DNA of 64,000 nucleotides from Rhizobium sp. Q54 (GTDB lineage: Bacteria > Pseudomonadota > Alphaproteobacteria > Rhizobiales > Xanthobacteraceae): NCBI GenBank assembly GCA_945861895.1, contig CAMAWF010000004.1, positions 1 to 64,000 on the forward strand, read 5' to 3'. Under the pieces are notes generated by a model. It searched no databases. It saw only the letters and a list, made by a program, of their open reading frames with translations, and was not told where the DNA came from. Shown here one piece after another: positions 29,778 to 39,692 of the stretch. Each line of letters opens with the position of its first letter. Positions within the stretch are counted from its first letter, which is position 1. The translations under genes were made by a program, and so were the position numbers.

Positions 29778-32672
29778 ATGCCGAACAAAATGCTCATCGA
29801 CGCAACGCATCCGGAAGAAACCCGGGTGGTCGTCCTGCGCGGCAATCGCGTCGAAGAATTCGACTTCGAATCCGCTAATCGCAAGCAACTTCGCGGCAAC
29901 ATCTATCTCGCCAAGGTGACCCGCGTCGAGCCGTCGCTGCAGGCGGCGTTCGTCGATTACGGCGGCAACCGCCACGGCTTCCTGGCGTTTTCCGAAATCC
30001 ATCCCGACTATTATCAAATCCCGCTCGCCGACCGGCAGGCGCTGATCGACGACGATGCACGCGCGCATCGCGACGACGAAGCCGAACACGAACGCCGCTC
30101 CGGCCGCCGGCGTGGCGGCGGCGGCGGCCGCAATCGCGGCCGTGGCGCGCATCGCCGCGATGAGACGGTGCGCAGCGACACGCCCGCGTCCGAAGAGGCG
30201 CTGCGCGAAGCGGCGGAAATTCCGGCCGGCGAAAGCGTCATGGGCGACGACATGCCGGCGGCCGGCGTTGCGGCGCAGCCGCGAGATGAGGCGCACATCG
30301 AGGCGCATCACGAGCCGCAAGGCGAGCCGCAACAAACCGGGGAGCAACACCAGGCGCATGCCGAGACCGGCGGCACCGAGCATACTTCCGCTAGCGCCGA
30401 GACCGAGCATTCGGCCGCCGGCGAGGCCCCGCATGAAGGCCCCCATGAGGATGCGCATGCCGCCACCGGGAACGGCGAGGCAGCGCCCGCCGCGGAACAT
30501 CGCGGCGAGAACGGCAACGGCACTGAGGCCAGCGAGGAAGAAACCGTCGAATCCGTCGGCGGCGCCGACGCCATGGAAGAAATGCCGGACCGCGCGCCGC
30601 GCCACCGCCGCCGCGAGTATAAAATCCAGGAAGTCATCAAGCGCCGGCAAGTCATGCTGGTGCAGGTGGTCAAGGAGGAGCGCGGCACCAAGGGCGCAGC
30701 GCTTACCACCTATCTCTCGCTCGCCGGCCGCTATTCGGTGCTGATGCCGAACACCGCGCGCGGCGGCGGAATTTCCCGCAAGATCACCAGCGCGGAAGAC
30801 CGCGGCCGCTTGAAGGAAATCGCGCAAGAGCTGGAAGTGCCGGAAGGCATGGGCGTCATCCTGCGCACGGCCGGCGCCAGCCGCACCAAAACGGAAGTCA
30901 AACGCGATTTCGAATATTTGCTCCGCCTGTGGGAGACGGTGCGCGATCTCACGCTCAAATCCACCGCGCCGAAACTGGTCTACGAGGAAGGCTCGCTCAC
31001 CAAGCGCTCGATCCGCGATCTCTACAACAAAGACATCGACGAGATCGTCGTCGCCGGCGATGAGGGCTACAAGGACGCCAAGGAATTCATGCGCATGCTC
31101 ATGCCGAGCCATGCCAAAAACGTGAAACTGTACAAGGACACGCAACCGATCTTCACGCGCTACGGCATCGAGAGCCAGCTCGACGCCATGTTCTCGCCGA
31201 CCGTGCAGCTGCGCTCCGGCGGCTACATCGTGCTCAACCAGGCCGAGGCGCTGGTTGCCATCGACGTCAATTCCGGCCGCGCCACGCGCGAGCATCACAT
31301 CGAGGACACCGCGCTCAAGACCAACGTGGAGGCGTCGGAGGAAATCGCGCGGCAATTGCGGCTGCGCGACCTCGCGGGCTTGATCGTCATCGATTTCATC
31401 GACATGGACGAGGGCCGCAACAACCGCACGGTCGAACGCAAACTGAAGGAAAGTCTCAAGCACGACCGCGCGCGCATCCAGGTCGGCCGCATCTCGCATT
31501 TCGGCCTGATGGAAATGTCGCGCCAGCGCATCCGCACGTCGGTGCTGGAAAGCTCGACCGAGAAATGCCCGGCCTGCGGCGGCAGCGGCCATGTGCGCTC
31601 GGTGTCCTCGGTCACGCTGCAATTGCTGCGCGCGCTCGAAGAAGCGCTGATCAAGGTCGCAACGCATAGTCTGATCGTGCGCACGCGCTCGGAAGTCGCG
31701 CTCTATATCCTCAACCAGAAGCGCGGCCATCTGCGCGCGCTCGAAGACCGCTTCCAGCTTGCCATCACCATCATGGCCGACCCCACCGTTCAGGGGCAGG
31801 TGTCCTATGTGATCGAGCGCGGCGAACAGGTGCATACGCCGGAAGCGGCGCGCGCCCTGCTGGCGCAGCCGGTCAGCCATACAGTCGAGATCGAGGAAGA
31901 CGACATCGTTGACGAGGTGAGCGAGGAGGATGCGGCCGGCGCGGAGGCAGAAGCTCCGGCTGACGCCGCCGAGCATGGCGAAGCGCCGCAAGCCGAACAG
32001 CACGCCGGCGGCGAGCGCGATGACAACCAGCAACCGCACCGGCGGCGGCGGCGCGGACGCGGCGGCCGACCGCGGCCGGCGCAAGATCAGCACACTGGTA
32101 CGCCGCAATCATTCGCGGCGGGCGAGAACGGCCATTCCGCGGAAACGCCGCAACACGCCGGACCGCAAGAAAACGCGCAAGAGAATGCACAAGCGAACGC
32201 ACAAGAGAATGGCCAGGAAAGCAGCCAGGAAGCCTGCCAGGAAAACAATAATGGCGGCGAAGTGCGGCGGCGGCGGCGGCGCGGCCGGCGCGGCGGACGC
32301 CGCAATCGGCAAGGTCGCGAAGCTGGCCGCGAGGGCGCAGCGCCGCACGCGGCCGGCGATCAGCCGGGCGAGACGAACCCGCAAGATGCCGTAACCGATT
32401 TCCAACCGGCGCCACCGCCGCAACATTACGAGCCGCCGGTTGCGCACCAGAGCGCGCCGGCACAAAATTTTGAGCCGCCCGTGCCGCCGCAAGCATCCGA
32501 GCCCGAGCCGGCGCGCCGCCGCTCGACCATCCGCGAGGCGGCGTCGTTTACCAGCGCTCCCATGCCGGCCGCGCCGATGCCGGCGCCCGTGGTCTCCAGT
32601 CCGCAAGGCGAAGAACCCGCCCAGCCCAAGCGCGGCTGGTGGGGCAAGCGCCTCGCCGGAGATCAAGGCTGA
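29778..32672 (+). CDS. rne: ribonuclease E
   Basis: 964 residues. Endoribonuclease heading the RNA degradosome. The S1 domain (from about 36) is split by a long acidic/Arg-Gly insertion (about 93-275), as usual in alphaproteobacteria. The DNase-I-like catalytic part shows VAIDVNSG and IVIDFIDMD, carrying the two metal-binding Asp, and the zinc link CPACGGSGHV. After about residue 700 comes a disordered Arg/Gly, Gln/Glu and Pro-rich scaffold with RRRRRGRGG blocks, and it ends in PKRGWWGKRL, a conserved C-terminal motif of rhizobial RNase E. Preceded by a long leader. Confidence 0.95.
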   Translation: MPNKMLIDATHPEETRVVVLRGNRVEEFDFESANRKQLRGNIYLAKVTRVEPSLQAAFVDYGGNRHGFLAFSEIHPDYYQIPLADRQALIDDDARAHRDDEAEHERRSGRRRGGGGGRNRGRGAHRRDETVRSDTPASEEALREAAEIPAGESVMGDDMPAAGVAAQPRDEAHIEAHHEPQGEPQQTGEQHQAHAETGGTEHTSASAETEHSAAGEAPHEGPHEDAHAATGNGEAAPAAEHRGENGNGTEASEEETVESVGGADAMEEMPDRAPRHRRREYKIQEVIKRRQVMLVQVVKEERGTKGAALTTYLSLAGRYSVLMPNTARGGGISRKITSAEDRGRLKEIAQELEVPEGMGVILRTAGASRTKTEVKRDFEYLLRLWETVRDLTLKSTAPKLVYEEGSLTKRSIRDLYNKDIDEIVVAGDEGYKDAKEFMRMLMPSHAKNVKLYKDTQPIFTRYGIESQLDAMFSPTVQLRSGGYIVLNQAEALVAIDVNSGRATREHHIEDTALKTNVEASEEIARQLRLRDLAGLIVIDFIDMDEGRNNRTVERKLKESLKHDRARIQVGRISHFGLMEMSRQRIRTSVLESSTEKCPACGGSGHVRSVSSVTLQLLRALEEALIKVATHSLIVRTRSEVALYILNQKRGHLRALEDRFQLAITIMADPTVQGQVSYVIERGEQVHTPEAARALLAQPVSHTVEIEEDDIVDEVSEEDAAGAEAEAPADAAEHGEAPQAEQHAGGERDDNQQPHRRRRRGRGGRPRPAQDQHTGTPQSFAAGENGHSAETPQHAGPQENAQENAQANAQENGQESSQEACQENNNGGEVRRRRRRGRRGGRRNRQGREAGREGAAPHAAGDQPGETNPQDAVTDFQPAPPPQHYEPPVAHQSAPAQNFEPPVPPQASEPEPARRRSTIREAASFTSAPMPAAPMPAPVVSSPQGEEPAQPKRGWWGKRLAGDQG

Positions 32673-32723
32673 GCGAACCGCCGCCGCGCTGCGCTGAAAG
32701 CACAGCCACGGGAGTTAAGCGTA

Positions 32724-33779
32724 ATGGCCGACGCCGCAATGATCCCCGACGAAGTGCATCTCGTCGGCAGCATCGGCCTCGACAGCGTTGACGATGTATT
32801 CAAGACCGTCGGGCGCACGCTCGGTAAGCGGCTCAAGCGCGTGCCGGACGGCGAACCGGGCCCGCGCCGGCTATGGATCAGCTTTCAATACCCGCTGCTG
32901 CTGGCGAGCCCGTTTCTGCGGCCCGACCCGGGCGGCGCGGCGCGCAAGAATTCCGGCTTTCGCCTCCTGACGCTGGCCGAGGGCGTCGCGCCCAGCGAGG
33001 TGCGCTTCGGCGAACTTGGCTATGCACGCGAGGCGCGCGCCTCATATTTGGATTTTTGCGCGGCGCGCGAGCGCGGCGACCTGCCCAAGCACGTTCGTTT
33101 TCAGGTCTGCCTGCCGACGCCGATGGCGGTGATCCGCGGCTTCTGCACCGGCAACAATATCGACGCCATCGAGCGCGCCTATGAAAAAGCCATGCTGCGC
33201 GAGGTGGAGACGCTGTGCCGCGCGATCCCGCACCGCGACCTCTGTCTGCAATGGGATGTTTGCTACGAGATGATCGGTTGGGACGGCCAGCCGCAGGACT
33301 TCTTCCCGCCCGTCACCGTCAGCAAGAACGAGATGACCGGGCATTTCCGCCGCATCTGCGCGGGCGTCCCGGCGGACGTCGAGCTTGGCTTCCATCTTTG
33401 CTACGGCGACTTCGGCGCCAAGCACGCCATCGAGCCGAAGGACGCCGGCAAGCTGGTGGAGATTTCCAACGTGCTTGCAAAGGAGATCGCGCACGCAATC
33501 GCCTATATCCACATGCCGGTGCCGCTCGCGCGCTCGGACGAGGCCTATTTCAAGCCGCTCGCCGATCTCAAGCTATCCCCCGGCACCAAGCTCTATCTCG
33601 GCGTCGTGCACGCCGCCGATGGCGCCGAGGGCACGCGCAAGCGCATCGCGGCCGCGGGAAAATATGCCGCCGGCTTCGGCATCGCCACCGAATGCGGCAT
33701 GGCGCGCCAGCGCACGCCGGAGCTGGTGAGGAAACTGCTCGACATCCACGCGGCTTGCGCGCACGAGCCGGCACGCTAG
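32724..33779 (+). CDS. MetE-like zinc-binding TIM-barrel protein
   Basis: 351 residues. It resembles the catalytic C-terminal barrel of cobalamin-independent methionine synthase and archaeal MetE-like proteins. There is an HxC zinc pair in FHLCYGDFG (about 222-224), a third Cys ligand in TECGMARQ (about 322) and the strand LGVVHAADGAEGTRKRI. The N-terminal folate domain of MetE is absent. A function as methyltransferase on an unknown thiol substrate is plausible. Probable GGGAG ribosome site. Follows rne by 50 bases on the same strand; could be cotranscribed. Confidence 0.7.
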   Translation: MADAAMIPDEVHLVGSIGLDSVDDVFKTVGRTLGKRLKRVPDGEPGPRRLWISFQYPLLLASPFLRPDPGGAARKNSGFRLLTLAEGVAPSEVRFGELGYAREARASYLDFCAARERGDLPKHVRFQVCLPTPMAVIRGFCTGNNIDAIERAYEKAMLREVETLCRAIPHRDLCLQWDVCYEMIGWDGQPQDFFPPVTVSKNEMTGHFRRICAGVPADVELGFHLCYGDFGAKHAIEPKDAGKLVEISNVLAKEIAHAIAYIHMPVPLARSDEAYFKPLADLKLSPGTKLYLGVVHAADGAEGTRKRIAAAGKYAAGFGIATECGMARQRTPELVRKLLDIHAACAHEPAR

Positions 33780-33788
33780 CGCGAAATT

Positions 33789-34973
33789 CTAGCGCCGCGC
33801 CTTCGCCAGCCAGTTTCCGATCCGTTCCACCGCCTCGTGCATTTCGGCGGCGGGGCCGGCGTAACAAAAGCGCAAGAATTCCCGCCCGTGCAGCGGATCG
33901 AAATCGACGCCGGGCGTCGCCGCCACGCCGGCTTCTTCCAGCATGCGCTTGGCGAAGGCGAAGCTGTCGTCGCAAAAACGCGACACGTCGGCATAGAGAT
34001 AAAACGCGCCATCGACGGGCAGGAATTTGTCGAGACCTATTTTTGGCAAGCCCTCGACCAATATGCGCCGGTTTTCCTCGTAGCCGTGCTTGACCGCCTC
34101 CATCTCGGCGCGGCCCTCGAAGGCTGCCTCAGCGGCGATCTGCGCCAATGTCGGCACCGAAATCGCCAGGTTCCCTTGCAACCGTTCGACCGGGCGCAGC
34201 AGATGCTCCGGCACCACCATCCATCCCACGCGCCAGCCGGTCATGCAGAAATATTTCGAGAATGAATTGATGATGACCGCGTTGGTGGAGAATTTCGCCG
34301 CCGTCTGCGCGGCAAAGGCATAGTCGAGGCCGTGATAGATTTCGTCGGAGATCACGCGGATGCCTTGCGCTTCCGCCGCCGCGATGAGACGCGCAAGCGC
34401 ATCCGCGTCCATCATGGTGCCGGTGGGATTGGCCGGGCTCGCGATCACCACGCCCTTGAGCGGCGCGCGGCGATGCGCCGCCAACAACGCCTCCGCGGTG
34501 ATCGTCCAGCGCGTTTGCGCCGAGGTCTCGATCAGCACCGGCTCGCAGCCGAGCGCTGTGAGGATATGGCGATAAGGCGGATAGCCGGGATTGGCGAGCG
34601 CCACGCGGTCGCCGGGATCGAACAGAGAAAGAAAAGCCAGGACGAATCCAGCCGACGAGCCGGTGGTCACAACAACGCGCTCGCGCTCGACGGCAAGACC
34701 GTGGCGGTCGGCGTAGTGCCGCGCGATGCGTGCGCGCAGCGAGGGAATTCCGAGCGTCTCGGTATAGCCGAGGCGGCCCTTATCGAGCGCAGCGCGTGCC
34801 GCGGCAAGCGCGGTGGCGGGCGCAGGCGCCGCAGGCTGGCCTACTTCCATGTGAACGACACGGCCGCCGGCCGCCTCGATCTTTGCTGCGGCCGCCATCA
34901 CGTCCATCACCATGAACGGCGGCACTTCGCTGCGGCGGGAGGGCGTAAGCCAGCGTTTTGCAGCATTGAGCAT
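33789..34973 (-). CDS. class I/II PLP-dependent aminotransferase
   Basis: 394 residues, AspC/AlaA-like fold type I. Shows GQPAAPAP, TTGSSAGF, NPGYPPYR, SPANPTGTM, DEIYHGLDY, the PLP lysine in NSFSKYFCMTGWRVGW and the substrate-carboxylate Arg in FLRFCYA. Substrate not predictable. Convergent with the MetE-like gene and divergent from the M48 protease. Confidence 0.92.
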   Translation of the reverse strand: MLNAAKRWLTPSRRSEVPPFMVMDVMAAAAKIEAAGGRVVHMEVGQPAAPAPATALAAARAALDKGRLGYTETLGIPSLRARIARHYADRHGLAVERERVVVTTGSSAGFVLAFLSLFDPGDRVALANPGYPPYRHILTALGCEPVLIETSAQTRWTITAEALLAAHRRAPLKGVVIASPANPTGTMMDADALARLIAAAEAQGIRVISDEIYHGLDYAFAAQTAAKFSTNAVIINSFSKYFCMTGWRVGWMVVPEHLLRPVERLQGNLAISVPTLAQIAAEAAFEGRAEMEAVKHGYEENRRILVEGLPKIGLDKFLPVDGAFYLYADVSRFCDDSFAFAKRMLEEAGVAATPGVDFDPLHGREFLRFCYAGPAAEMHEAVERIGNWLAKARR

Positions 34974-35143
34974 GGCTTCGACCTGTTTGCGATCGGGCGT
35001 CCAGGCCGCCCTGCCCCGCTGTTGCCGTATTCGCCCGGCTTTTATGCGGCGGGCGTTTCCCGCAAGAAGACGTGATGTTTACTTGCGTTGACCGGTCGCG
35101 GTCGCGTCACTAGGTTCTCGTCCAGCGGTTAAAAGCGGCAGGC

Positions 35144-36547
35144 ATGATCGACAACGGCACACCTATCAGGGCGCGGCGTCCGGCGCCAGCAGCCCGCGCG
35201 CTCGCGCTGCTCACCGCCGGCGCAATCGTGGCCGCCGGCTTCCCGGCGCAGGCCCAGCAAGGCCTGCCGCTTATCCGCGACGCCGAAATCGAGCAGTTGC
35301 TGCGCGTCTATACCCAGCCGATCTTGCGCGCCGCCGGGCTTGCGCAGCAAAATATTCAGGTCGTCATCATCAGCGATCGTGGCTTCAACGCCTTCGTCAT
35401 GGATGGGCGGCGCATCTTCGTCAATGCCGGCGCGCTGATCGATGCGCAGTCGCCGAACGAGATCATCGGCGTGCTGGCGCACGAAACCGGCCACATCGCC
35501 GGCGGCCACCTGTCGCGGCTGCGCGAGCAGCTTGCCGCCGCGCAAACCCAGTCGATCATCGCGTTGCTGCTTGGCGTCGGCGCCATGGTCGCCGGCGCGC
35601 GCTCGGGCGGCAACGCCCAGATCGGCACCGCCGCAATCATGGCGCCGCAGGAATCGATCCGCCGCTCGTTGCTCGCCTATCAGCGCAGCCAGGAAGAACA
35701 GGCCGATCGCGCCGGCGTGAAATTCCTCACCGCCACCGGACAATCGGCGAAGGGCATGCACGACACCTTCAAGCGGCTGAGCGACCAGATGTTGTTCACC
35801 TCGCGCTATGTCGATCCTTATGTGCAGTCGCATCCGATGCCGGCCGAGCGCGTGGCGGCGCTGGAAGGGATCGCCAAGACCAGCCCGTTCTGGGGCAAAA
35901 AGGACTCCGCCGATCTGCAATTGCGGCACGATCTGATGCGCGCGAAGCTCTCCGGCTTTCTCGAGCGCGGCGACAGCGTGGCGCGCCGCTTTCCCGCGAG
36001 CGACACCAGCCTGCCGGCGCGCTATGCCCGCGCCATCGCCACCTATCGGCATTCCGATTTGCGTCTCGCCATCGCGCAGATCGACGGCTTGATCCAGACC
36101 CAGCCGGAGAATCCCTATTTCCACGAACTCAAGGGCCAGGCGCAGCTGGAAGGCGGGCATCCGGCGGAAGCTATTGCGCCGCTGCGGCGCGCCGTGCAGC
36201 TCGCATCGCATCCCGAATTGATTCAAATCCTGCTGGCGCAGGCGCTGATCGCCACCAACAATAACAAATATGCCGAAGAGGCCGTGACGCTGCTGCGCAA
36301 TGCGCTCAACCGCGAACCGGAAGCGCCCGCCGCCTATACCCAGCTTGCGATGGCCTATGGCCGCAAAGGCGATATCGCCCAGGCCGATCTCGCCTCCGCG
36401 CAGGCCGCATTTCTGCGCGGCGATCTCAAGACCGCGCGTCAACTCGCAGCGCGCGCGAAGACCCGGCTGCCCGTCGGATCGCCGGCCTGGGTCAAGGCCG
36501 ACGATCTGGTCAACGTCAAACCGCTGGCCGGCGAGAAATCCAACTGA
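35144..36547 (+). CDS. M48 family periplasmic metalloprotease with TPR, BepA-like
   Basis: 467 residues. Signal peptide (about 14-38, ending PAQAQQ), M48 protease domain with the zinc motif LAHETGHIAGGH (about 112) and the third ligand in EEQADRAG, then TPR-like repeats from about 320 to the end. BepA-type proteins degrade or rescue misassembled outer-membrane proteins. A DsbA-like gene follows 20 bases downstream, so the two probably form an envelope-quality operon. Confidence 0.92.
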   Translation: MIDNGTPIRARRPAPAARALALLTAGAIVAAGFPAQAQQGLPLIRDAEIEQLLRVYTQPILRAAGLAQQNIQVVIISDRGFNAFVMDGRRIFVNAGALIDAQSPNEIIGVLAHETGHIAGGHLSRLREQLAAAQTQSIIALLLGVGAMVAGARSGGNAQIGTAAIMAPQESIRRSLLAYQRSQEEQADRAGVKFLTATGQSAKGMHDTFKRLSDQMLFTSRYVDPYVQSHPMPAERVAALEGIAKTSPFWGKKDSADLQLRHDLMRAKLSGFLERGDSVARRFPASDTSLPARYARAIATYRHSDLRLAIAQIDGLIQTQPENPYFHELKGQAQLEGGHPAEAIAPLRRAVQLASHPELIQILLAQALIATNNNKYAEEAVTLLRNALNREPEAPAAYTQLAMAYGRKGDIAQADLASAQAAFLRGDLKTARQLAARAKTRLPVGSPAWVKADDLVNVKPLAGEKSN

Positions 36548-36567
36548 ACGCAAAAAGGATGCTGCCA

Positions 36568-37338
36568 ATGATTTCGAACCTGCGTCTCACCGCTGCCGCT
36601 TGCGCTTTGCTGCTGGCGGCGTTTGCGCCCAACGTGGCCGGCGCGCAGGAGTTCTCCGCGCCCCAGCGCACGGAGATTGAGCGCATCGTCAAGGATTACC
36701 TGATCAAGAATCCGGACATCCTGAAAGAAGTGATGGAAGAACTGGATAAAAAACAATCGATGGCGGAGGCCGAAAAGCACAAGACCGCGGTCAAGACCCA
36801 CGCCAAAGCCTTGTTCAGTTCCCCGCACCAGGTCGTGGTCGGCAATCCGCAGGGTAACGTCACGATGGTTGAGTTTTTCGATTACAATTGCGGCTACTGC
36901 AAGCGTGCGATGGTCGATATGATGGATCTGCTCAAGAGCGATCCCAACCTGAAGGTCGTGCTGAAGGAATTTCCGGTGCTCGGACCGGGCTCGGTCGAAG
37001 CGGCGCAGGTCGCGACCGCGGTGCGCATGCAGGACAAGACCGGCAAGAAATATCTCGAATTCCATCAGAAGCTGCTCACCGGCCGCGGCCAGGCCGACCG
37101 TGCGCGCTCGCTCGCGGTCGCCAAGGAGGTTGGGCTCGACATTGCGCGGCTGGAAAAGGACCTCACCAGCGAAGAAGTGCGCGTCTCGCTGGAGGAAAGC
37201 TTCAAGCTCGCCGAGGCGCTCGGCCTCAATGGCACGCCGAGCTATGTCATCGGCAACGAAGTGGTCATCGGCGCGGTCGGCCTTGCCGCGTTGCGGGAAA
37301 AGGTCAACACCGCGCGTTGCGGCAAACCGACCTGCTGA
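36568..37338 (+). CDS. DsbA-family thiol:disulfide oxidoreductase
   Basis: 256 residues. Signal peptide ending AGAQE. A helical stalk of about 60 residues precedes the thioredoxin-fold domain with active site CGYC (in FDYNCGYCKRA, about 107) and the cis-Pro loop GTPSYV. The N-terminal stalk resembles ScsC/Com1-type proteins. I prefer the ATG at 36568 (AAGGA upstream) over one nine bases earlier. Likely cotranscribed with the M48 protease. Confidence 0.92.
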   Translation: MISNLRLTAAACALLLAAFAPNVAGAQEFSAPQRTEIERIVKDYLIKNPDILKEVMEELDKKQSMAEAEKHKTAVKTHAKALFSSPHQVVVGNPQGNVTMVEFFDYNCGYCKRAMVDMMDLLKSDPNLKVVLKEFPVLGPGSVEAAQVATAVRMQDKTGKKYLEFHQKLLTGRGQADRARSLAVAKEVGLDIARLEKDLTSEEVRVSLEESFKLAEALGLNGTPSYVIGNEVVIGAVGLAALREKVNTARCGKPTC

Positions 37339-37468
37339 TCCAGCACTGGCCGCGCGCTGATATTTCAGGCTGTTATTGCAGCTGGCGTTTGCGTCAGCGG
37401 GCCTTGCCGCCCGCGGTTGGGGCTTGCCGTCTGTGGAACTAAACGCAGGGGGCCGGGTTTCTTCCGTC

Positions 37469-38608
37469 ATGTATTCGATCGGTGTTGAGGAAGAATATTT
37501 CGTTTTCGACGTGAAGACGCGCCGTGCCGTCACGCGCGCGAACAAGAAGTTTTTTGCCGGCGCCAAGAAACGACTCGGCGACCGCGTGATGACGGAAATG
37601 CTGCAAATGCAGATCGAGGTGGCGACGCCGCCTTGCGACAGCATGCAGGCAGTACGCGAGCATCTTATTCATTTTCGCCAGTCGCTCGCCGAAGAAGCCC
37701 AGAAGCAAAAACTCGGCCTCGCCGCGATGGGTACGTTCCCGCTGGCGCAATGGCCGGAACAGACCGTGACACCCGGCGCGCGCTATGACGCCATCATGGA
37801 CGACCTGCAGATGGTCGGTATGCGCAACATGTTGTGCGGCATGCATGTACATGTCGCGGTCCCCGAGCCGGACACGCGCGTCGATCTGATGATGCGGCTC
37901 ACCCCGTTCCTGCCGCTGCTGCTGGCGATGAGCACATCCTCGGCATTCTGGCAGGGGCATTTCACCGGCCTGCACGGCTACCGGCTCGCAGCCTATGACG
38001 AACTGCCGCGCACCGGATTGCCGGAACTGTTCCGCACCAAAGCCGACTACGACGAGTTCGTCGCCGCGCTCACCTGGGCCAAGATCATCCCGGATGCGAG
38101 CTATATCTGGTGGGCGATCAGGCCGTCGCTGAAATATCCCACAATCGAATTGCGCATCGCCGACAGTTGCACGCGGCTGGAGGATGCGCTCGCAATCGCG
38201 GCGCTGTTCCGCTGTCTGGTGCGCGCGCTCGACCGCGACCGCGAGCTCAACGCCGGGTTCGACCGAGTCGGCCGCGCCATCACGGTGGAAAACAAATGGC
38301 ACGCGCAGCGCTATGGCGTCGCCGCGACCTTTATCGATCCGTTCCGCCGCCTGCCGTGCACCGCATCGCAATGGCTCGACGAGATCAACGACTTCATCGC
38401 CGAGGATGTCGCCGCGCTGCGCTGCCAAGGCGAAATTGCGCGCGCCGGCCAGATCGTGAGCGAGGGCACCAGCGCCGACGAACAAATCAAAATTTACCGG
38501 AATGCGAAAGCCGCCGGGCGAAGACGGTTAACGGCGCTCAAGGAGGTCGTCGACTGGGCGGCGGCGGAGACTGTGGCGCCCGCGCGGCAAGCCAGCACTG
38601 CCGCATAA
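37469..38608 (+). CDS. carboxylate-amine ligase, YbdK/GCS2-like
   Basis: 379 residues. Starts MYSIGVEEEYFVFD, the hallmark of the YbdK branch of glutamate-cysteine ligase-like enzymes. Further motifs are QMQIEVATPPC, CGMHVHVAVP and the C-terminal TIELRIADSCTRLEDA. These have ATP-grasp-unrelated gamma-glutamyl ligase folds with weak glutamate-cysteine ligase activity in E. coli; the true substrate is uncertain. The upstream in-frame extension of 31 codons has no family resemblance and was excluded. Confidence 0.9.
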   Translation: MYSIGVEEEYFVFDVKTRRAVTRANKKFFAGAKKRLGDRVMTEMLQMQIEVATPPCDSMQAVREHLIHFRQSLAEEAQKQKLGLAAMGTFPLAQWPEQTVTPGARYDAIMDDLQMVGMRNMLCGMHVHVAVPEPDTRVDLMMRLTPFLPLLLAMSTSSAFWQGHFTGLHGYRLAAYDELPRTGLPELFRTKADYDEFVAALTWAKIIPDASYIWWAIRPSLKYPTIELRIADSCTRLEDALAIAALFRCLVRALDRDRELNAGFDRVGRAITVENKWHAQRYGVAATFIDPFRRLPCTASQWLDEINDFIAEDVAALRCQGEIARAGQIVSEGTSADEQIKIYRNAKAAGRRRLTALKEVVDWAAAETVAPARQASTAA

Positions 38609-38685
38609 ACTCTGCCGGACGCAATTGCCCATTGGGTTTGCGCCCGCCCTTCCCCTGACGCTTCGGGCCACCTATAAACGCCAGC

Positions 38686-39141
38686 ATGGCCAAGACCGTC
38701 TATGTCCTCAACGGCCCCAACCTCAATCTGCTCGGCACGCGCGAGCCCGAGAAATACGGGCGCGCGACTCTCGCCGATGTGGAAAAGCTTTGCCGCGCCA
38801 CTGCCAAACGCTACGGAATCGGTATTGAGTTCCGCCAGTCCAATCTCGAGGGCGAGATCGTGAACTGGATTCAGGAAGCGCGCGCCAGGAAGGCGGCCGG
38901 GATCGTACTCAATGCCGCCGGTTACACCACGACATCGGTCGCCATTCTCGACGCGCTGCTGGCGGCGAAGCTGCCGGCGGTCGAAGTGCACATCACCAAT
39001 ATTCATGCGCGCGAAAGTTTCCGGCATAATTCGCTGATTTCGAAAGCCGCCAGGGCGCTCATTTGCGGCTTCGGCATCGAGGGCTACGCCCTCGCCATCA
39101 CCGGGCTTGCCGCTATGATCGGCGCCAAGGCAAAGAGCTAG
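38686..39141 (+). CDS. aroQ: 3-dehydroquinate dehydratase, type II
   Basis: 151 residues. Third step of the shikimate pathway. [20 protein letters not shown] carries the catalytic Tyr and Arg, then [39 protein letters not shown]. First of a three-gene unit aroQ-accB-accC, an order conserved in alphaproteobacteria. Confidence 0.96.
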   Translation: MAKTVYVLNGPNLNLLGTREPEKYGRATLADVEKLCRATAKRYGIGIEFRQSNLEGEIVNWIQEARARKAAGIVLNAAGYTTTSVAILDALLAAKLPAVEVHITNIHARESFRHNSLISKAARALICGFGIEGYALAITGLAAMIGAKAKS

Positions 39142-39161
39142 GGTCATAAGGTCAAGCGTCA

Positions 39162-39626
39162 ATGGCAAAACCGCCGCAAAAGCCCGCACGGCCCGAGATC
39201 GACCGCGAACTGATCCATGAACTGGCCAAGCTGCTGGACGAAACCGGCTTGACCGAAATCGAAATCGATCATGAGGGCCGGCGCGTGCGCGTCGCGCGCG
39301 CGCCGAAAACCGCGGCGCTTGTGGCCGCCGCGGCTCCCATGCCTGCCGCCGCCGCGGTGCGCGCGGCCACGCCGTTCGATCCCGCCAAACATCCGGGCGC
39401 CGTGACCTCGCCGATGGTCGGCGTCGCCTATGGCAGCCCGGAGCCCGGCGCCAAGCCCTATGTGGAGGTTGGCACGCGCATCAAGGTCGGCGATACGCTG
39501 CTCATCATCGAGGCGATGAAGACCATGAACCAGATTCCTGCCCCGCGGGCCGGAACGGTCATTCAGATTCTGTTCGAGGACGGCCAGCCGGTCGAGTTCG
39601 GCGAGCCGCTGATGATTATCGAGTGA
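39162..39626 (+). CDS. accB: acetyl-CoA carboxylase biotin carboxyl carrier protein
   Basis: 154 residues. Carries biotin on the Lys of EAMKTMNQI (about 116). N-terminal helical part ([22 protein letters not shown]), an Ala-rich linker and a C-terminal biotinyl domain with [13 protein letters not shown]. 20 bases after aroQ, and upstream of accC. Confidence 0.96.
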   Translation: MAKPPQKPARPEIDRELIHELAKLLDETGLTEIEIDHEGRRVRVARAPKTAALVAAAAPMPAAAAVRAATPFDPAKHPGAVTSPMVGVAYGSPEPGAKPYVEVGTRIKVGDTLLIIEAMKTMNQIPAPRAGTVIQILFEDGQPVEFGEPLMIIE

Positions 39627-39656
39627 TGCTGCCGTCGGCAAAGCGCGCTTCCTTCA

Positions 39657-39680
39657 CCTCTCCCCGCGCACGCGGAGAGG
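39657..39680 (+). repeat. hairpin containing the accC ribosome binding site
   Basis: CCTCTCC...CGCG/CGCG...GGAGAGG forms a hairpin whose right arm (GGAGAGGAAG) is the purine-rich ribosome site for accC. The sequence resembles the CACCTCTCCCCG/CGGAGAGG palindromic repeats common in alphaproteobacteria. If folded, it would hide the accC start signal. Confidence 0.55.
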
Positions 39681-39692
39681 AAGAGCAAAAAT

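Noticed and set aside
29775-32108. 777-aa ORF antisense to rne
   Set aside because: Shadow of rne in GC-rich DNA; no domain, no ribosome site, low-complexity composition.
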